A stretch of DNA of 64,000 nucleotides from Brevibacterium epidermidis NBRC 14811 (GTDB taxonomy: Bacteria; Actinomycetota; Actinomycetes; Actinomycetales; Brevibacteriaceae). Shown here one piece after another: positions 8,176 through 17,026 of this stretch. Below the pieces are notes generated by a model. It ran no database searches. It saw nothing but the letters and a program-made list of their open reading frames with translations, and was not told the DNA's origin. A program made the position numbers and the translations under genes. Every line of letters starts with the position of its first letter. The stretch's first letter is position 1. The stretch is from contig NZ_BCSJ01000009.1 in assembly GCF_001570805.1 (NCBI RefSeq), positions 100,886 through 164,885 of the forward strand. The letters are read 5' to 3'.

Positions 8176-9585
8176 TCAGTCTCGTCTGACGCGGGCAGTG
8201 GTCGACAGGAATTCGAGGCATTCGACGGCGGTGCCGGTGTCTCCGATGAGACCGCCCTTCGTGACGATCGGCAGTGCGTCGGCGCGTCCGCCGACGAGGC
8301 GACCGCCCACGGCCAGCGGCACGATCTCCTTGTCGATCTCCATGCCCATCGCTCCGAGTTCGCGCATCACGGTGGCGGTGACGTCTCCACCGGTGGTGTA
8401 GAGGCCGGAAACCGGCATAGCGGACATGATCGTTGAGGCGATCACGGCCAGGCGCTGTGTCGTCTGTTCGGATTCTGCATCGGTGAGTTCGCGCAGATCG
8501 CTGGTTTCGAGGACGGTGGCGATGATGATCGCCCGCGCCGAGGCGGTCCGATCGATGAGGGCGAGTGTGGCCTCGACATCGGGCAGGCCCGCATCGTCCA
8601 AGGGAGTACGGAGGACCGTGACCGTGGGGTCTTCGGCCACGGCGGCAAGCTGCGAACGGGTGACCTCTGTCGCTGACCCCGAAATGCCGAGCAGAATGCC
8701 ATCGGCACGTGCAGGCAGGCTGGACAAGGTCAGGGCGAGGCTGCCGGGGCCTGGATCGATGGTCACCCAGTCCAATTGCTCACCGTCGGCCAGACCTGCG
8801 CGGGTAAGGGTATCCGGGGCGGTCGCCTCGGCGACGTCGTGGCTGATCTCAGCGATGACGGAGCCGACGAGGTCGATATGGTCAGTCGTCAGCGCATCGG
8901 CGATGAGCACTTCCGCACCCTGCCCGATGGCGTCGAGCACTGCGGTGCGGACGGCATCACGACCGGCCAGCACCGTGGCGATATCGATGAGGCGGCAGTC
9001 GAGATCCGCACCGGAGGCAAGGATCTCCTCGACGACGGAGGTGCGCATAGGGGAGCGGACATCAAAGGCGAGTTCGGTGTGTTCGAGCAGTCGACCGCCC
9101 AGCAGCTGCCGTCCCTGCACGGTGGTCCTGCCTGCAGCGGGGAAGGCCGGTACGCACAGTCCCAACACGCGGTGGCGCGGTCCGCCGGACGCAGCGAGTA
9201 CCCGCCTGCGTGCTGAGATGGCAGCGGCCGCGGCGGGTCCGACATTGCCGCGCAGGGTGGTGTCGATGCGGCATGCCACGAGGTCGACCGGGCCGGCAGA
9301 CTCGATGAGATCGGAGTAGAGCTCGCTTGCCTGCTGAGGGGGCAGGTGCCGGGAGTCGGTGTTGACGACGACCGCAGCGAAGTCATCGAGCAGACCTCTG
9401 ATGTCGATGCTGCCGGCCGGGCTGGTCTCGGTGACGGTGATCGTCCGCAGTCCCGCCTCGGCGAACAGGGCCCCGCACGCATTGCCGCCGGTGAGGTCGT
9501 CGGCGACGATGAGGATGCGTGGGCTGGCCTGTGCCGAGGCGGCAGGTGTGGTCGCGTCGGAGTCGGGCATGTGCGAGGTGCTCAT
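8176..9585 (-). CDS. Four-carbon acid sugar kinase (DUF1537), D-threonate/erythronate kinase-like
   Basis: A 469-residue kinase of the DUF1537 family, which phosphorylates threonate, erythronate and related acids at O4. The N-terminal substrate domain begins with ILIVADDLTGGNACG, the family signature; the C-terminal nucleotide domain carries GLYTTGGDVTATV and GGLIGDTG. The start at 9585 overlaps the GntP stop by four bases (ATGA), indicating coupling; reading further upstream in this frame would run through the permease gene. Together with PdxA2 it would convert the acid to dihydroxyacetone phosphate. Threonate versus erythronate cannot be decided from the sequence; no separate epimerase or 2-dehydrogenase is present, which favours the direct D-threonate route. 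Confidence 0.88.
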   Translation of the reverse strand: MSTSHMPDSDATTPAASAQASPRILIVADDLTGGNACGALFAEAGLRTITVTETSPAGSIDIRGLLDDFAAVVVNTDSRHLPPQQASELYSDLIESAGPVDLVACRIDTTLRGNVGPAAAAAISARRRVLAASGGPRHRVLGLCVPAFPAAGRTTVQGRQLLGGRLLEHTELAFDVRSPMRTSVVEEILASGADLDCRLIDIATVLAGRDAVRTAVLDAIGQGAEVLIADALTTDHIDLVGSVIAEISHDVAEATAPDTLTRAGLADGEQLDWVTIDPGPGSLALTLSSLPARADGILLGISGSATEVTRSQLAAVAEDPTVTVLRTPLDDAGLPDVEATLALIDRTASARAIIIATVLETSDLRELTDAESEQTTQRLAVIASTIMSAMPVSGLYTTGGDVTATVMRELGAMGMEIDKEIVPLAVGGRLVGGRADALPIVTKGGLIGDTGTAVECLEFLSTTARVRRD

Positions 9586-11027
9586 ACGACCAAGTCGAGC
9601 ACGAAGAGCAGCGGAAGGGAACAGATCCACACGGCCGTGGTGATTCCCGACCAACCCTTGATGGCGTTGATTCCGTCGAGGCCGGCGAATCGCGTGACGA
9701 CCCAGAAGTACGAATCGTTGAAGTAGGAGAAGACCATCGAACCGGCGGTGCAAGCCATCACTGCCACGAGTGGGTCGAGTCCCAGCGGGTCGATGAGCGG
9801 AGCCGTCACCGAGGCGGCGGTGATCATCGCGACCGTGCCCGATCCCTGTGCCAGACGCACCAGGGAGGCGATGAGGAACGGAACGAGGAGGGCCGGCAAG
9901 CTGATCGAGGCGATCGCCTCGGCGAGGGCGTCGCCGACACCCGATTCGCGCAGCACGAGGCCGAAGCTGCCTCCGGCGCCGGTGATGAGCAGAATGAGTC
10001 CGGCCGAGGCTGCGCCGTCGGCCAGCCAGCTCTGCACCTGGTTGCGTGGCGTCACGCGGGGCAGCAGCGTGTAGACGGCGAGGACGAGGCCGATGATGAG
10101 GGCGACGACGGGGTTGCCGAGGAAGGCCAGAGGTGCGACCCAAGCGGAGGGCTCGTAGGCGTCTCCGGAGAGTTCGCCCTGCGCGTTCTTGTCGATCGCG
10201 GTGCTCACGGTGTTGGCGACGATGAGCAGGAGCGGGACGATGAGCGGAAGGAAGCCGAGGAAGGCGCCCGGTTTCTTCGATGAATCGGGAGCGGAACCGG
10301 TTCCGGCTGAGTCTCCGCCTTCGGCCGTGAGGACGCTGCCGCCGGCGGATCCCGATGCGGTCTCGACGACCGCCTCGGCGTAGACGTCGTGCTTGACCTG
10401 GGCGTTGAGGACGGGTTCGAGCTTCGGTCCGATCCACCGGGCGTAGACGACGACAACGGGCAGAAGGATGACGGTGAAGACGAGTCCGGCGAGGATGACC
10501 GATCCGATATCGGCGCCGAGGATGCCGGTAGCCGCCAGCGGACCCGGAGTCGGCGGCACCATGTGGTGGGTCAGCGTCATTCCGCAGCCCAGAGCCAGGG
10601 CGAGGGTGACGTAGCCGCCCTTCTTCACGCGAGCGATCGAGCGAGCCAGCGGGTTCATGATGACGTACCCGGAGTCGCAGAAGACCGGGATGGAGACGAG
10701 GGAGCCGACTGTGCCCATCGCCCAGGGTTCACGGCCCTTGCCGAAGGCACGCAGGAAGGCTCGGGCCAGGGAGTCGGCGGCGCCGGAGACCTCGAGGATC
10801 TTGCCGATGCCGACACCGAGTCCGATGACGATGCCGATGCTGGCAAGGGTGTCGCCGAAGCCCGTGGTTATGGAGTCGACGATCGAGAGCAGGTCCTGAC
10901 CGGCGACGATGCCGGTGACGATGGCTGCCAGGAGAAGAGCGATGAAGGCGTCGAGTCGGGTCGCGAGCACGATGACGACGATCGTCGCGATTCCGGCGAT
11001 CAGCGCCAGGATGAGTTGCAGGTCCAT
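9582..11027 (-). CDS. GntP-family gluconate/sugar-acid permease
   Basis: A 481-residue polytopic membrane protein of the gluconate:H+ symporter (GntP) family. It shows the usual repeated hydrophobic segments, the conserved GFGDTLASIGIVIGLGVGIG stretch near the N-terminus, and the family motif MTLTHHMVPPTPGPLA. A hydrophilic Ser/Gly/Ala-rich loop of about 40 residues separates the halves. A GGAGG site precedes the start. It is the first gene of the four-gene operon with the DUF1537 kinase, PdxA2 and DeoR regulator, and so most likely imports the four-carbon sugar acid. Confidence 0.88.
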   Translation of the reverse strand: MDLQLILALIAGIATIVVIVLATRLDAFIALLLAAIVTGIVAGQDLLSIVDSITTGFGDTLASIGIVIGLGVGIGKILEVSGAADSLARAFLRAFGKGREPWAMGTVGSLVSIPVFCDSGYVIMNPLARSIARVKKGGYVTLALALGCGMTLTHHMVPPTPGPLAATGILGADIGSVILAGLVFTVILLPVVVVYARWIGPKLEPVLNAQVKHDVYAEAVVETASGSAGGSVLTAEGGDSAGTGSAPDSSKKPGAFLGFLPLIVPLLLIVANTVSTAIDKNAQGELSGDAYEPSAWVAPLAFLGNPVVALIIGLVLAVYTLLPRVTPRNQVQSWLADGAASAGLILLITGAGGSFGLVLRESGVGDALAEAIASISLPALLVPFLIASLVRLAQGSGTVAMITAASVTAPLIDPLGLDPLVAVMACTAGSMVFSYFNDSYFWVVTRFAGLDGINAIKGWSGITTAVWICSLPLLFVLDLVV

Positions 11028-11230
11028 AAGGTCCTCCGCAGTGAGGCCGGCTCAGGGAGCCAGGGTGTGTGGTTCTCATTGACTTCTCGGTGACCCACGA
11101 TGCCCGAGGGCAGCCGACGATCAGCTTCGAAGTTGAACAGTATGAGCAAGTATGTGTCATAACTGCGCATTTATGCAATGTCTGATCACTGAGGTGGCCA
11201 CGTGGCGCATGAGGGGCATCACCGTTGATT

Positions 11231-11249
11231 TATACCCCCTAGGGGTATA
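11231..11249. promoter_or_regulatory. CsoR-type copper operator (palindrome)
   Basis: TATACCCCCTAGGGGTATA is an almost perfect G/C-core palindrome that matches the known actinobacterial CsoR operator form (ATACCCCC-N-GGGGTAT type). It ends 10 bases before the copper-ATPase start codon, so a bound Cu(I)-free CsoR would block initiation. No csoR gene is in the window; the regulator would act from elsewhere. Confidence 0.8.
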
Positions 11250-11259
11250 TGTTGGAGAT

Positions 11260-13443
11260 ATGGACAAACAGCAGAATCATCAGCATCACGGAATGCAGCC
11301 TGCTGAAACGGGCCATTCCGCACACACCGAGACCATGGATCACTCCGATCCCGCTCATCACGACCACGGCGGTCATGGCGGGCACACCGGTCACGAGGGG
11401 CATGCTGGTCATTCGGGCCACATGGGACATGCCGGCCACGGCGATCACGTCGCGCAGTTCCGGCGACTGTTCTGGATCATGCTCGTCATCGCCGTACCCG
11501 TCGTCGCCTTCAGCCCGATGTTCGGCCACCTCGTCGGATACGAGGTTCCCGAAACGGGCATCCTCGGCGCGCTTCGCTGGCTCTCGCCGATCCTCGGCAC
11601 TGTCATGTACGTCTGGGGCGGCAAGCCCTTCCTGACCGGCGGTCTCGACGAGATCAAGGGCCGCAGCCCGGGCATGATGCTGCTCATCGCATTGGCGATC
11701 ACAGTCGCCTTCATCTCCTCTTGGGGTTCGTCGCTGGGTCTGCTCGACCCGCAGCTCGACTTCTGGTGGGAGCTGGCGCTGCTGGTCGTGATCATGCTCG
11801 CCGGGCACTGGATGGAGATGCGCTCGCTGGCGCAGACCACGTCGGCGCTGGACAGTCTCGCCGCGCTGCTGCCGGATGAAGCCGAGAAGATCGTCGACGG
11901 GGAGACCGTGAGTGTCGCACCGGACGAACTCGTCGTCGGTGACATCGTCCTCGTTCGCCCAGGCTCTTCGGTTCCCGCCGACGGCCGGATCGTCGACGGC
12001 TCGGCCCATATGGACGAATCCATGGTCACCGGCGAGTCCGCCACGGTCCGACGAGGCGAAGGCGAATCCGTTGTAGCCGGCACCGTTGCCACCGACTCCG
12101 GCCTCCGCATCGAGATCACCGCGATCGGTGACGACACGACCCTGGCCGGAATCCAGAAGCTGGTCTCCGATGCCCAGAACTCGTCGTCGCGGGCCCAGCG
12201 CATCGCTGATAAAGCCTCGGCTTGGCTGTTCTGGTTTGCTCTCGGCTCAGCCGTGATCACCGCGGCCGTCTGGTCGCTCATCGGAATGCCGGACTCGGCG
12301 GTCGTGCGCACGATCACAGTACTCGTCATCGCCTGTCCTCACGCTTTGGGACTGGCTATTCCGCTGGTCGTCTCGATTGCCACCGAGCGGGCCGCCCGCG
12401 CCGGCGTCCTCGTCAAAGATCGGCTCGCGCTCGAAACGATGCGCACGGTCGATTCCGTGCTCTTCGACAAGACCGGAACCCTGACGAAGGGTGAGCCGAC
12501 GGTCACCGGCATCGAGGTGGTCCCGAGTTCCGGTGCCACGCGGACCGAGGACGAAGTGCTGGGTCTTGCTGCCGCTGCAGAAGCTGACAGCGAACACCCG
12601 CTGGCCACCGCCATCGTCAAGGCCGCGGCTGAGCGGGGGATCGAGGTGCCGACGGCAGCAGACTTCTCTTCGTCACCTGCGGTCGGAGTCAAGGCCACCG
12701 TCTCAGGGCAGGCGGTCGAGGTCGGCGGCCCCAGGCTGCTCGAGGCATACGACGCCCCCGAAGCAGAGGCCGCGGAGACCTGGCGCGCCGAAGGCGCCAT
12801 CATCCTCCACGTGCTCGTCGACGGATCGGTGGTCGGTGCCCTGCGTCTGGCCGACGAGATCCGGCCGGAGTCCCGCGACGCCGTCGATGCGCTCCACGCC
12901 ATCGGTGCGCAGGTCGTGATGATCACCGGAGACGCCGAGGCGGTCGCGCAGTCCGTGGCCACTGAGCTCGGCATCGACCGTGTCTACGCCGGAGTCCACC
13001 CCGCTGACAAGGCGGCGAAGGTCTCCGAACTGCAGGGTGAAGGCCGCCGCGTCGCGATGGTCGGTGACGGTGTCAATGATGCTCCCGCATTGGCGCAGGC
13101 CGATGTCGGCATCGCCATCGGGGCCGGAACCGACGTGGCAATCGGCTCGGCCGGAGTCATTCTCGCCTCCGACGATCCGCGGTCAGTCCTCTCGATCGTC
13201 GAGCTGTCTCGGGCAACTTACCGGAAGATGAAGCAGAACCTGTGGTGGGCCGCCGGATACAACCTGCTGTCGGTGCCGCTGGCGGCAGGAATCCTCGCCC
13301 CCATCGGTTTCGTTCTGCCGATGAGCGTGGGCGCGATCCTGATGTCGATCTCGACGATCGTCGTCGCCCTCAACGCCCAGCTGCTGCGCCGACTCGACCT
13401 GGACCCACAGGCGGCTGTCGAGCGAGTGCTCTCCAAGAGCTGA
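11260..13443 (+). CDS. copB: Copper-exporting P1B-type ATPase, CopB-like (CPH motif)
   Basis: A 727-residue heavy-metal P-type ATPase. The first 65 residues hold 18 histidines and no CXXC domain, a soluble metal-binding tail typical of CopB. The transmembrane metal site is CPH at 359-361, not the CPC of CopA, placing it in the P1B-3 group, reported to move Cu(II) or Cu(I). The phosphorylated Asp is in DKTGT at 403-407, and the hinge motif GDGVNDAPAL is present near the C-terminus. The ATG at 11260 was chosen because it follows GGAG, although the spacing of two bases is short. A CsoR-like operator lies directly upstream and a strong terminator follows, so it is a single copper-inducible transcription unit. 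Confidence 0.92.
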   Translation: MDKQQNHQHHGMQPAETGHSAHTETMDHSDPAHHDHGGHGGHTGHEGHAGHSGHMGHAGHGDHVAQFRRLFWIMLVIAVPVVAFSPMFGHLVGYEVPETGILGALRWLSPILGTVMYVWGGKPFLTGGLDEIKGRSPGMMLLIALAITVAFISSWGSSLGLLDPQLDFWWELALLVVIMLAGHWMEMRSLAQTTSALDSLAALLPDEAEKIVDGETVSVAPDELVVGDIVLVRPGSSVPADGRIVDGSAHMDESMVTGESATVRRGEGESVVAGTVATDSGLRIEITAIGDDTTLAGIQKLVSDAQNSSSRAQRIADKASAWLFWFALGSAVITAAVWSLIGMPDSAVVRTITVLVIACPHALGLAIPLVVSIATERAARAGVLVKDRLALETMRTVDSVLFDKTGTLTKGEPTVTGIEVVPSSGATRTEDEVLGLAAAAEADSEHPLATAIVKAAAERGIEVPTAADFSSSPAVGVKATVSGQAVEVGGPRLLEAYDAPEAEAAETWRAEGAIILHVLVDGSVVGALRLADEIRPESRDAVDALHAIGAQVVMITGDAEAVAQSVATELGIDRVYAGVHPADKAAKVSELQGEGRRVAMVGDGVNDAPALAQADVGIAIGAGTDVAIGSAGVILASDDPRSVLSIVELSRATYRKMKQNLWWAAGYNLLSVPLAAGILAPIGFVLPMSVGAILMSISTIVVALNAQLLRRLDLDPQAAVERVLSKS

Positions 13444-13457
13444 TCGCAGCGGAGACG

Positions 13458-13497
13458 ACTGAGGCGGGTGATGCCATTGAGCATCACCCGCCTCAGT
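13458..13497 (+). terminator. 17-bp stem-loop after the copper ATPase
   Basis: Arms at 13458-13474 and 13481-13497 pair perfectly around a 6-nt loop (CATTGA), beginning 15 bases after the copB stop. It can also serve the convergent VOC gene that ends at 13553. Confidence 0.85.
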
Positions 13498-13552
13498 TCA
13501 TTCTGGACGGTGGAAATGTCCGCACCGGTGGAGAATCAGTGCCGGCGGAGAG

Positions 13553-14512
13553 TCAGCGCGCCAGAGTCTCGTCGATGGAACTGGTTCCGGTGGCCAGCGT
13601 GACCTGTGTGCCCCACGGATCGACAACGTGGACGGAGCGTCCGTCATCGGCGAAGTCGAGGTTGTGTGCACGTAGACGAGCGACGAGGGCATCGAGGTCC
13701 TCGCGACCGGGAACGGTGATCGCAACGTCTCCGAGGCCGAGGCTCGCCGCCCGCGGTCCTGCGCCACGGCTGTTCCAGGTGTTCATGGCGACGTGATGGT
13801 GGTATCCGCCGGCCGCAGCGAAGAGGACACCGGGCATCGACGACAGCGAGGGCCCGAACCCGAGTGCGTCGACGTAGAATTCGCGGGCCTGCTGGATGTT
13901 GCCGACCTGCAGGTGGACGTGGCCGACGATGCCGGGCTCAGCGACAGTGTTCGCGAGGACGTCCTGATTGAGGTGGCGTTCGAGGAAACGGTTCGGGTCG
14001 AGGTAGAGCGAGTCCATCTGGACCTCACCGTCGAGAGAGTGCGTCCATTCCGAACGGGCGCGGTCGACGTAGAGTTCGATGCCGTTGCCTTCGGGATCGG
14101 TGAAGTAGAAGGCCTGGCTGACCAGGTGGTCGCTGGAGCCGACGAAGGTGCTGTTCGTGTTCTGCGCGGCGTGAGCGACCGTGGCTGCCAGGGCTTCCTT
14201 GGTGTCGAACAGGAAAGCCGTGTGGAACAGGCCGGCCTGCTTGGGATCGACGCCGGGAAGGCCAGGGGTGGCCACGAGCTTGACCAGGGGAGTGGTGCCG
14301 CGGCCGAGCACACGGTGGACCTCGCCATCGCGGGCGGTCTCCTCGAGGGGTTCCATCGCCAGGGCGTTCGAGTAGTAGTTCGACATCTTCTCGAGATCAC
14401 CGACTCGCAGGGTCACTGCGTCCATGCCGGTGGCCGCGCTGAGTCGCTTCTCATCGACGGCGGTCGTCTGCGGGGCGATGGAGGCCGGTGCCTGGGTGGG
14501 GGTGGTGGTCAT
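13553..14512 (-). CDS. VOC-family extradiol-type dioxygenase (two-domain)
   Basis: A 319-residue protein with two vicinal-oxygen-chelate modules. The first starts at MDAVTLRVGDLEKMSNYY and the second at GHVHLQVGNIQQAREFYVDALGF. Possible metal-ligand histidines are in GHVHL and YHHHVAMN of the second module. The closest known architecture is the CatE-type catechol 2,3-dioxygenase of Firmicutes and actinobacteria. The start at 14512 is preceded by AGGAG; an upstream in-frame codon lacks a ribosome site. It is divergent from an IclR regulator and close to the cresol cluster, so ring cleavage of an aromatic diol is reasonable, but a non-oxygenase VOC role cannot be excluded. Confidence 0.75.
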   Translation of the reverse strand: MTTTPTQAPASIAPQTTAVDEKRLSAATGMDAVTLRVGDLEKMSNYYSNALAMEPLEETARDGEVHRVLGRGTTPLVKLVATPGLPGVDPKQAGLFHTAFLFDTKEALAATVAHAAQNTNSTFVGSSDHLVSQAFYFTDPEGNGIELYVDRARSEWTHSLDGEVQMDSLYLDPNRFLERHLNQDVLANTVAEPGIVGHVHLQVGNIQQAREFYVDALGFGPSLSSMPGVLFAAAGGYHHHVAMNTWNSRGAGPRAASLGLGDVAITVPGREDLDALVARLRAHNLDFADDGRSVHVVDPWGTQVTLATGTSSIDETLAR

Positions 14513-14560
14513 GCTGTTCTCCTGAGCGGATGGGCTGTTGATTCCAGTGTAGATCAAGTT

Positions 14561-14576
14561 AGTTTAACGTTCAACT
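14561..14576. promoter_or_regulatory. Dyad AGTTTAACGTTCAACT in the VOC/iclR intergenic region
   Basis: This 16-bp element is palindromic at 14 of 16 positions around AACGTT. It sits between the divergent VOC and iclR genes, 49 bases upstream of the VOC start and about 100 upstream of iclR. IclR regulators usually bind similar short dyads in such divergent promoters. Confidence 0.4.
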
Positions 14577-14674
14577 ATACTGATGTGGGATATATTCCCG
14601 ACCCGCGCCGAGGCGGCCCGCCGTAAGCGTTCATCGACGTTGGCGTCGTTGACAGATCCGATAGATTCTCCGTC

Positions 14675-15469
14675 ATGGAGCACAATCAGCGCCCGGAGGT
14701 GCCGAAGGCCGGCCGCACCGTCACTCACAAGGTCCTCAGCCTGCTGACGACCTTCGAAGAGCCGCGCCGCAGCTTCACATTGACCGAACTCGCCGAGGCG
14801 GCGCAGATTCCCCTGAGCACCGCGCACCGACTGGTCAACGAGCTCGTCGACTGGGAGTTTCTCTCCCGCACTCCGCAGGGTCGGTATCAGCTGGGCCTGC
14901 GACTGTGGGAGATGGGGCAGAACGTCGGCAGGCAGCTGCGAGAGACGGCTCGACCATTCATCCAGGACCTCTACTCATTCACGGGCGAGACTTCTCAACT
15001 CGCCATCCGCGACGGCCGTGAGGTGCTCTACATCGACCGTGTCTACGGAACCGAGAGGGTCCCACGGGCCTCGCGGGTCGGCGGACGACTGCCGATGCAT
15101 TCGACTGCGGTCGGAAAGGTGCTGCTCGCCTTCGAAGAAGACTGGCTCTCCGAGGCCTACTTGCGGCAGCCGCTCGACCAAGTAGCGCCTCGGACGGTGA
15201 CGAATCCCGGGCTGCTTGCCGAGCAGCTCGAGCAGATCCGGATCGAAGGGTTCTCTGTGACCAACGAAGAGCAGCGACCCGGTGCCTGCTCGATCGCGGT
15301 CCCCGTCTTCCATACCGGTCGCATCGGTTCGAGCATCGGCCTCGTCGTCGCCTCCGAAAAGGCCAGTACGCTGACGCACCATCTGGCGACGCTCAAGGGA
15401 GTCAGTGAGCGCATCGAGGCGGCCACCGCGAGGATCCCCCTCGAGACGCTGCTGGGCTCTCACCGCTGA
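14675..15469 (+). CDS. IclR-family transcriptional regulator
   Basis: A 264-residue regulator. The N-terminal winged HTH covers about residues 12-75 (FTLTELAEAAQIPLSTAHRL) and the IclR effector domain fills the rest, with the conserved DRVYG, PMHSTAVGKVLLA and RPGACSIAVPV segments. IclR proteins in actinobacteria commonly govern aromatic acid catabolism. It lies between the divergent VOC gene and the cre-type cluster on the same strand, so it may control either or both. The 277-bp gap before creJ suggests the cluster has its own promoter. The ATG at 14675 lacks a strong ribosome site, but no better start exists. Confidence 0.88.
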   Translation: MEHNQRPEVPKAGRTVTHKVLSLLTTFEEPRRSFTLTELAEAAQIPLSTAHRLVNELVDWEFLSRTPQGRYQLGLRLWEMGQNVGRQLRETARPFIQDLYSFTGETSQLAIRDGREVLYIDRVYGTERVPRASRVGGRLPMHSTAVGKVLLAFEEDWLSEAYLRQPLDQVAPRTVTNPGLLAEQLEQIRIEGFSVTNEEQRPGACSIAVPVFHTGRIGSSIGLVVASEKASTLTHHLATLKGVSERIEAATARIPLETLLGSHR

Positions 15470-15634
15470 GGGTGCTGATCGGCAAGCCATATTGTTGGCC
15501 CCCGGGGCTCAGCCAGTAGCTTCGCCGAGGTTGCGCTCGCAATCGGCCACATGGGCTTCGCAGACTTTTCGTTAACCCCAAGGTAGGCCGCTGACCTCGT
15601 CAAAAGGGCAGTCGCTGCTGCGCTGGGTGGAAAA

Positions 15635-15726
15635 CTCGGCGCTTCCAACTCGCTTCCGTTGAATGGAAGCCGAGCCATCGAGAATCTCGTTCGTGCCTGT
15701 AGGGTGATCATCACTGTCAGCAGTGA
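15635..15726. promoter_or_regulatory. Inverted repeats in the creJ leader region
   Basis: Two dyads lie within 112 bases of the creJ start. CTCGGCGCTTCC (15635-15646) is nearly the reverse complement of GGAAGCCGAG (15665-15674). TCACTG-TCAG-CAGTGA is a perfect dyad at 15711-15726, only 20 bases before the ATG. One may be the operator for the neighbouring IclR protein and the other a leader hairpin. The remainder of the 15470-15746 gap shows nothing else I recognise. Confidence 0.35.
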
Positions 15727-15746
15727 CCCGCATCACAGGAGATGGA

Positions 15747-17015
15747 ATGACTTTGCAATCCGCAGCAGAGACCGGCAAGTGCCCCTACAGCGGCGCGGCT
15801 GAAGGCTCTCACCACGGGTACGAACCTTTCGACATGAAGAACCCTTTCCCGGCCTATGCCGAGATGCGCAAGGAAGAACCCGTGATGTTCGATGAGCGAG
15901 TCGGCTACTGGGTCGTGACACGCTACGACGACATCAAAGCGGTCTTCGAAGACTGGGAGACCTTCTCCTCGGAGAACGCGCAGGCCCCGGTGCGCAAACG
16001 CGGACCGCAGGCCACGAAGATCATGAAAGACGGAGGCTTCACCGCCTACTCCGGGCTCTCGGCACGCATCCCGCCGGAGCACACCCGCATTCGTGAGATC
16101 GTGCAGAAGGCATTCACGCCGCGACGCTTCAAGAAGCTCGAACCAGAGATCCGCGACAACGTCGTCAGCCGCATCGAAACGATGCTTGCGCGTCCTGACA
16201 AAGACGGTGAGATAATCCGCGATCTCGCCTATGACATCCCGACCATCACCATCCTCACGCTCATCGGTGCCGATATCGACAAGGTCGATACCTACAAACG
16301 CTGGTCCGACTCCCGCGCCGCCATGACGTGGGGAGATCTGTCGGACGAGGAGCAGATCCCACACGCCCACAACCTCGTCGAGTATTGGCAGGAATGTCTG
16401 AGCATCGTCGCCGACGCCCATGAGAACGGCGGAGATTCGATGACCGCCGACCTGGTCACAGCGCAGTCCGAAGGCGCGGAGATCAGCGACCATGAGATCG
16501 CGTCCGTCCTCTACTCGCTCCTCTTCGCCGGCCATGAGACGACGACAACGCTGATCGGCAACACCCTGCGAGTGCTGTTGGCCCATCCAGATCAATGGCA
16601 GGCGCTCATCGACGATGAGAAGAAGATCCCCAAAGCGGTCGACGAGGTCCTCAGGTACTCCGGTTCGATCGTCGGCTGGCGCCGCAAAGCGCTGAAGGAC
16701 GCCGAGGTGGGAGGCGTGAAGATCGCCGAGGGCGACGAACTGCTGCTGCTCATGGGCTCAGCCAACCGTGACGAGTCCCGCTTCGACGGCGGAGAGGACT
16801 TCGACATCGACCGACCCAACGCCCGTGAACATCTGTCCTTCGGATTCGGCATCCACTACTGCCTGGGCAATATGCTCGCGAAGCTGCAGGCGAAGATCTG
16901 CCTGCAGGAGATCACCCGCCTGGCACCGAATCTCAAGCTCGTCGACGGTGAGAACATCGACTTCCGGGAGAACCTCTCGTTCCGCGTGCCCAAGACCGTC
17001 CCGGTGACCTGGTGA
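15747..17015 (+). CDS. creJ: Cytochrome P450, CreJ-like alkylphenyl-phosphate hydroxylase
   Basis: A 422-residue soluble P450. The heme-ligand motif FGFGIHYCLG has its Cys at residue 372; the I-helix motif AGHETTT lies near 260-266; the ExxR motif is in VLRYSG context near 300. The start was set at 15747 because GGAG lies five bases before it. Its place at the head of creI-H-G-F-E-D-C identifies it as the counterpart of C. glutamicum CreJ, which oxidises the methyl group of 4-cresyl phosphate in successive steps. Electrons would come from the ferredoxin and reductase encoded downstream. The identity rests on gene order and family, not on an alignment. Confidence 0.85.
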   Translation: MTLQSAAETGKCPYSGAAEGSHHGYEPFDMKNPFPAYAEMRKEEPVMFDERVGYWVVTRYDDIKAVFEDWETFSSENAQAPVRKRGPQATKIMKDGGFTAYSGLSARIPPEHTRIREIVQKAFTPRRFKKLEPEIRDNVVSRIETMLARPDKDGEIIRDLAYDIPTITILTLIGADIDKVDTYKRWSDSRAAMTWGDLSDEEQIPHAHNLVEYWQECLSIVADAHENGGDSMTADLVTAQSEGAEISDHEIASVLYSLLFAGHETTTTLIGNTLRVLLAHPDQWQALIDDEKKIPKAVDEVLRYSGSIVGWRRKALKDAEVGGVKIAEGDELLLLMGSANRDESRFDGGEDFDIDRPNAREHLSFGFGIHYCLGNMLAKLQAKICLQEITRLAPNLKLVDGENIDFRENLSFRVPKTVPVTW

Positions 17016-17026
17016 AGGAGAAGTCC

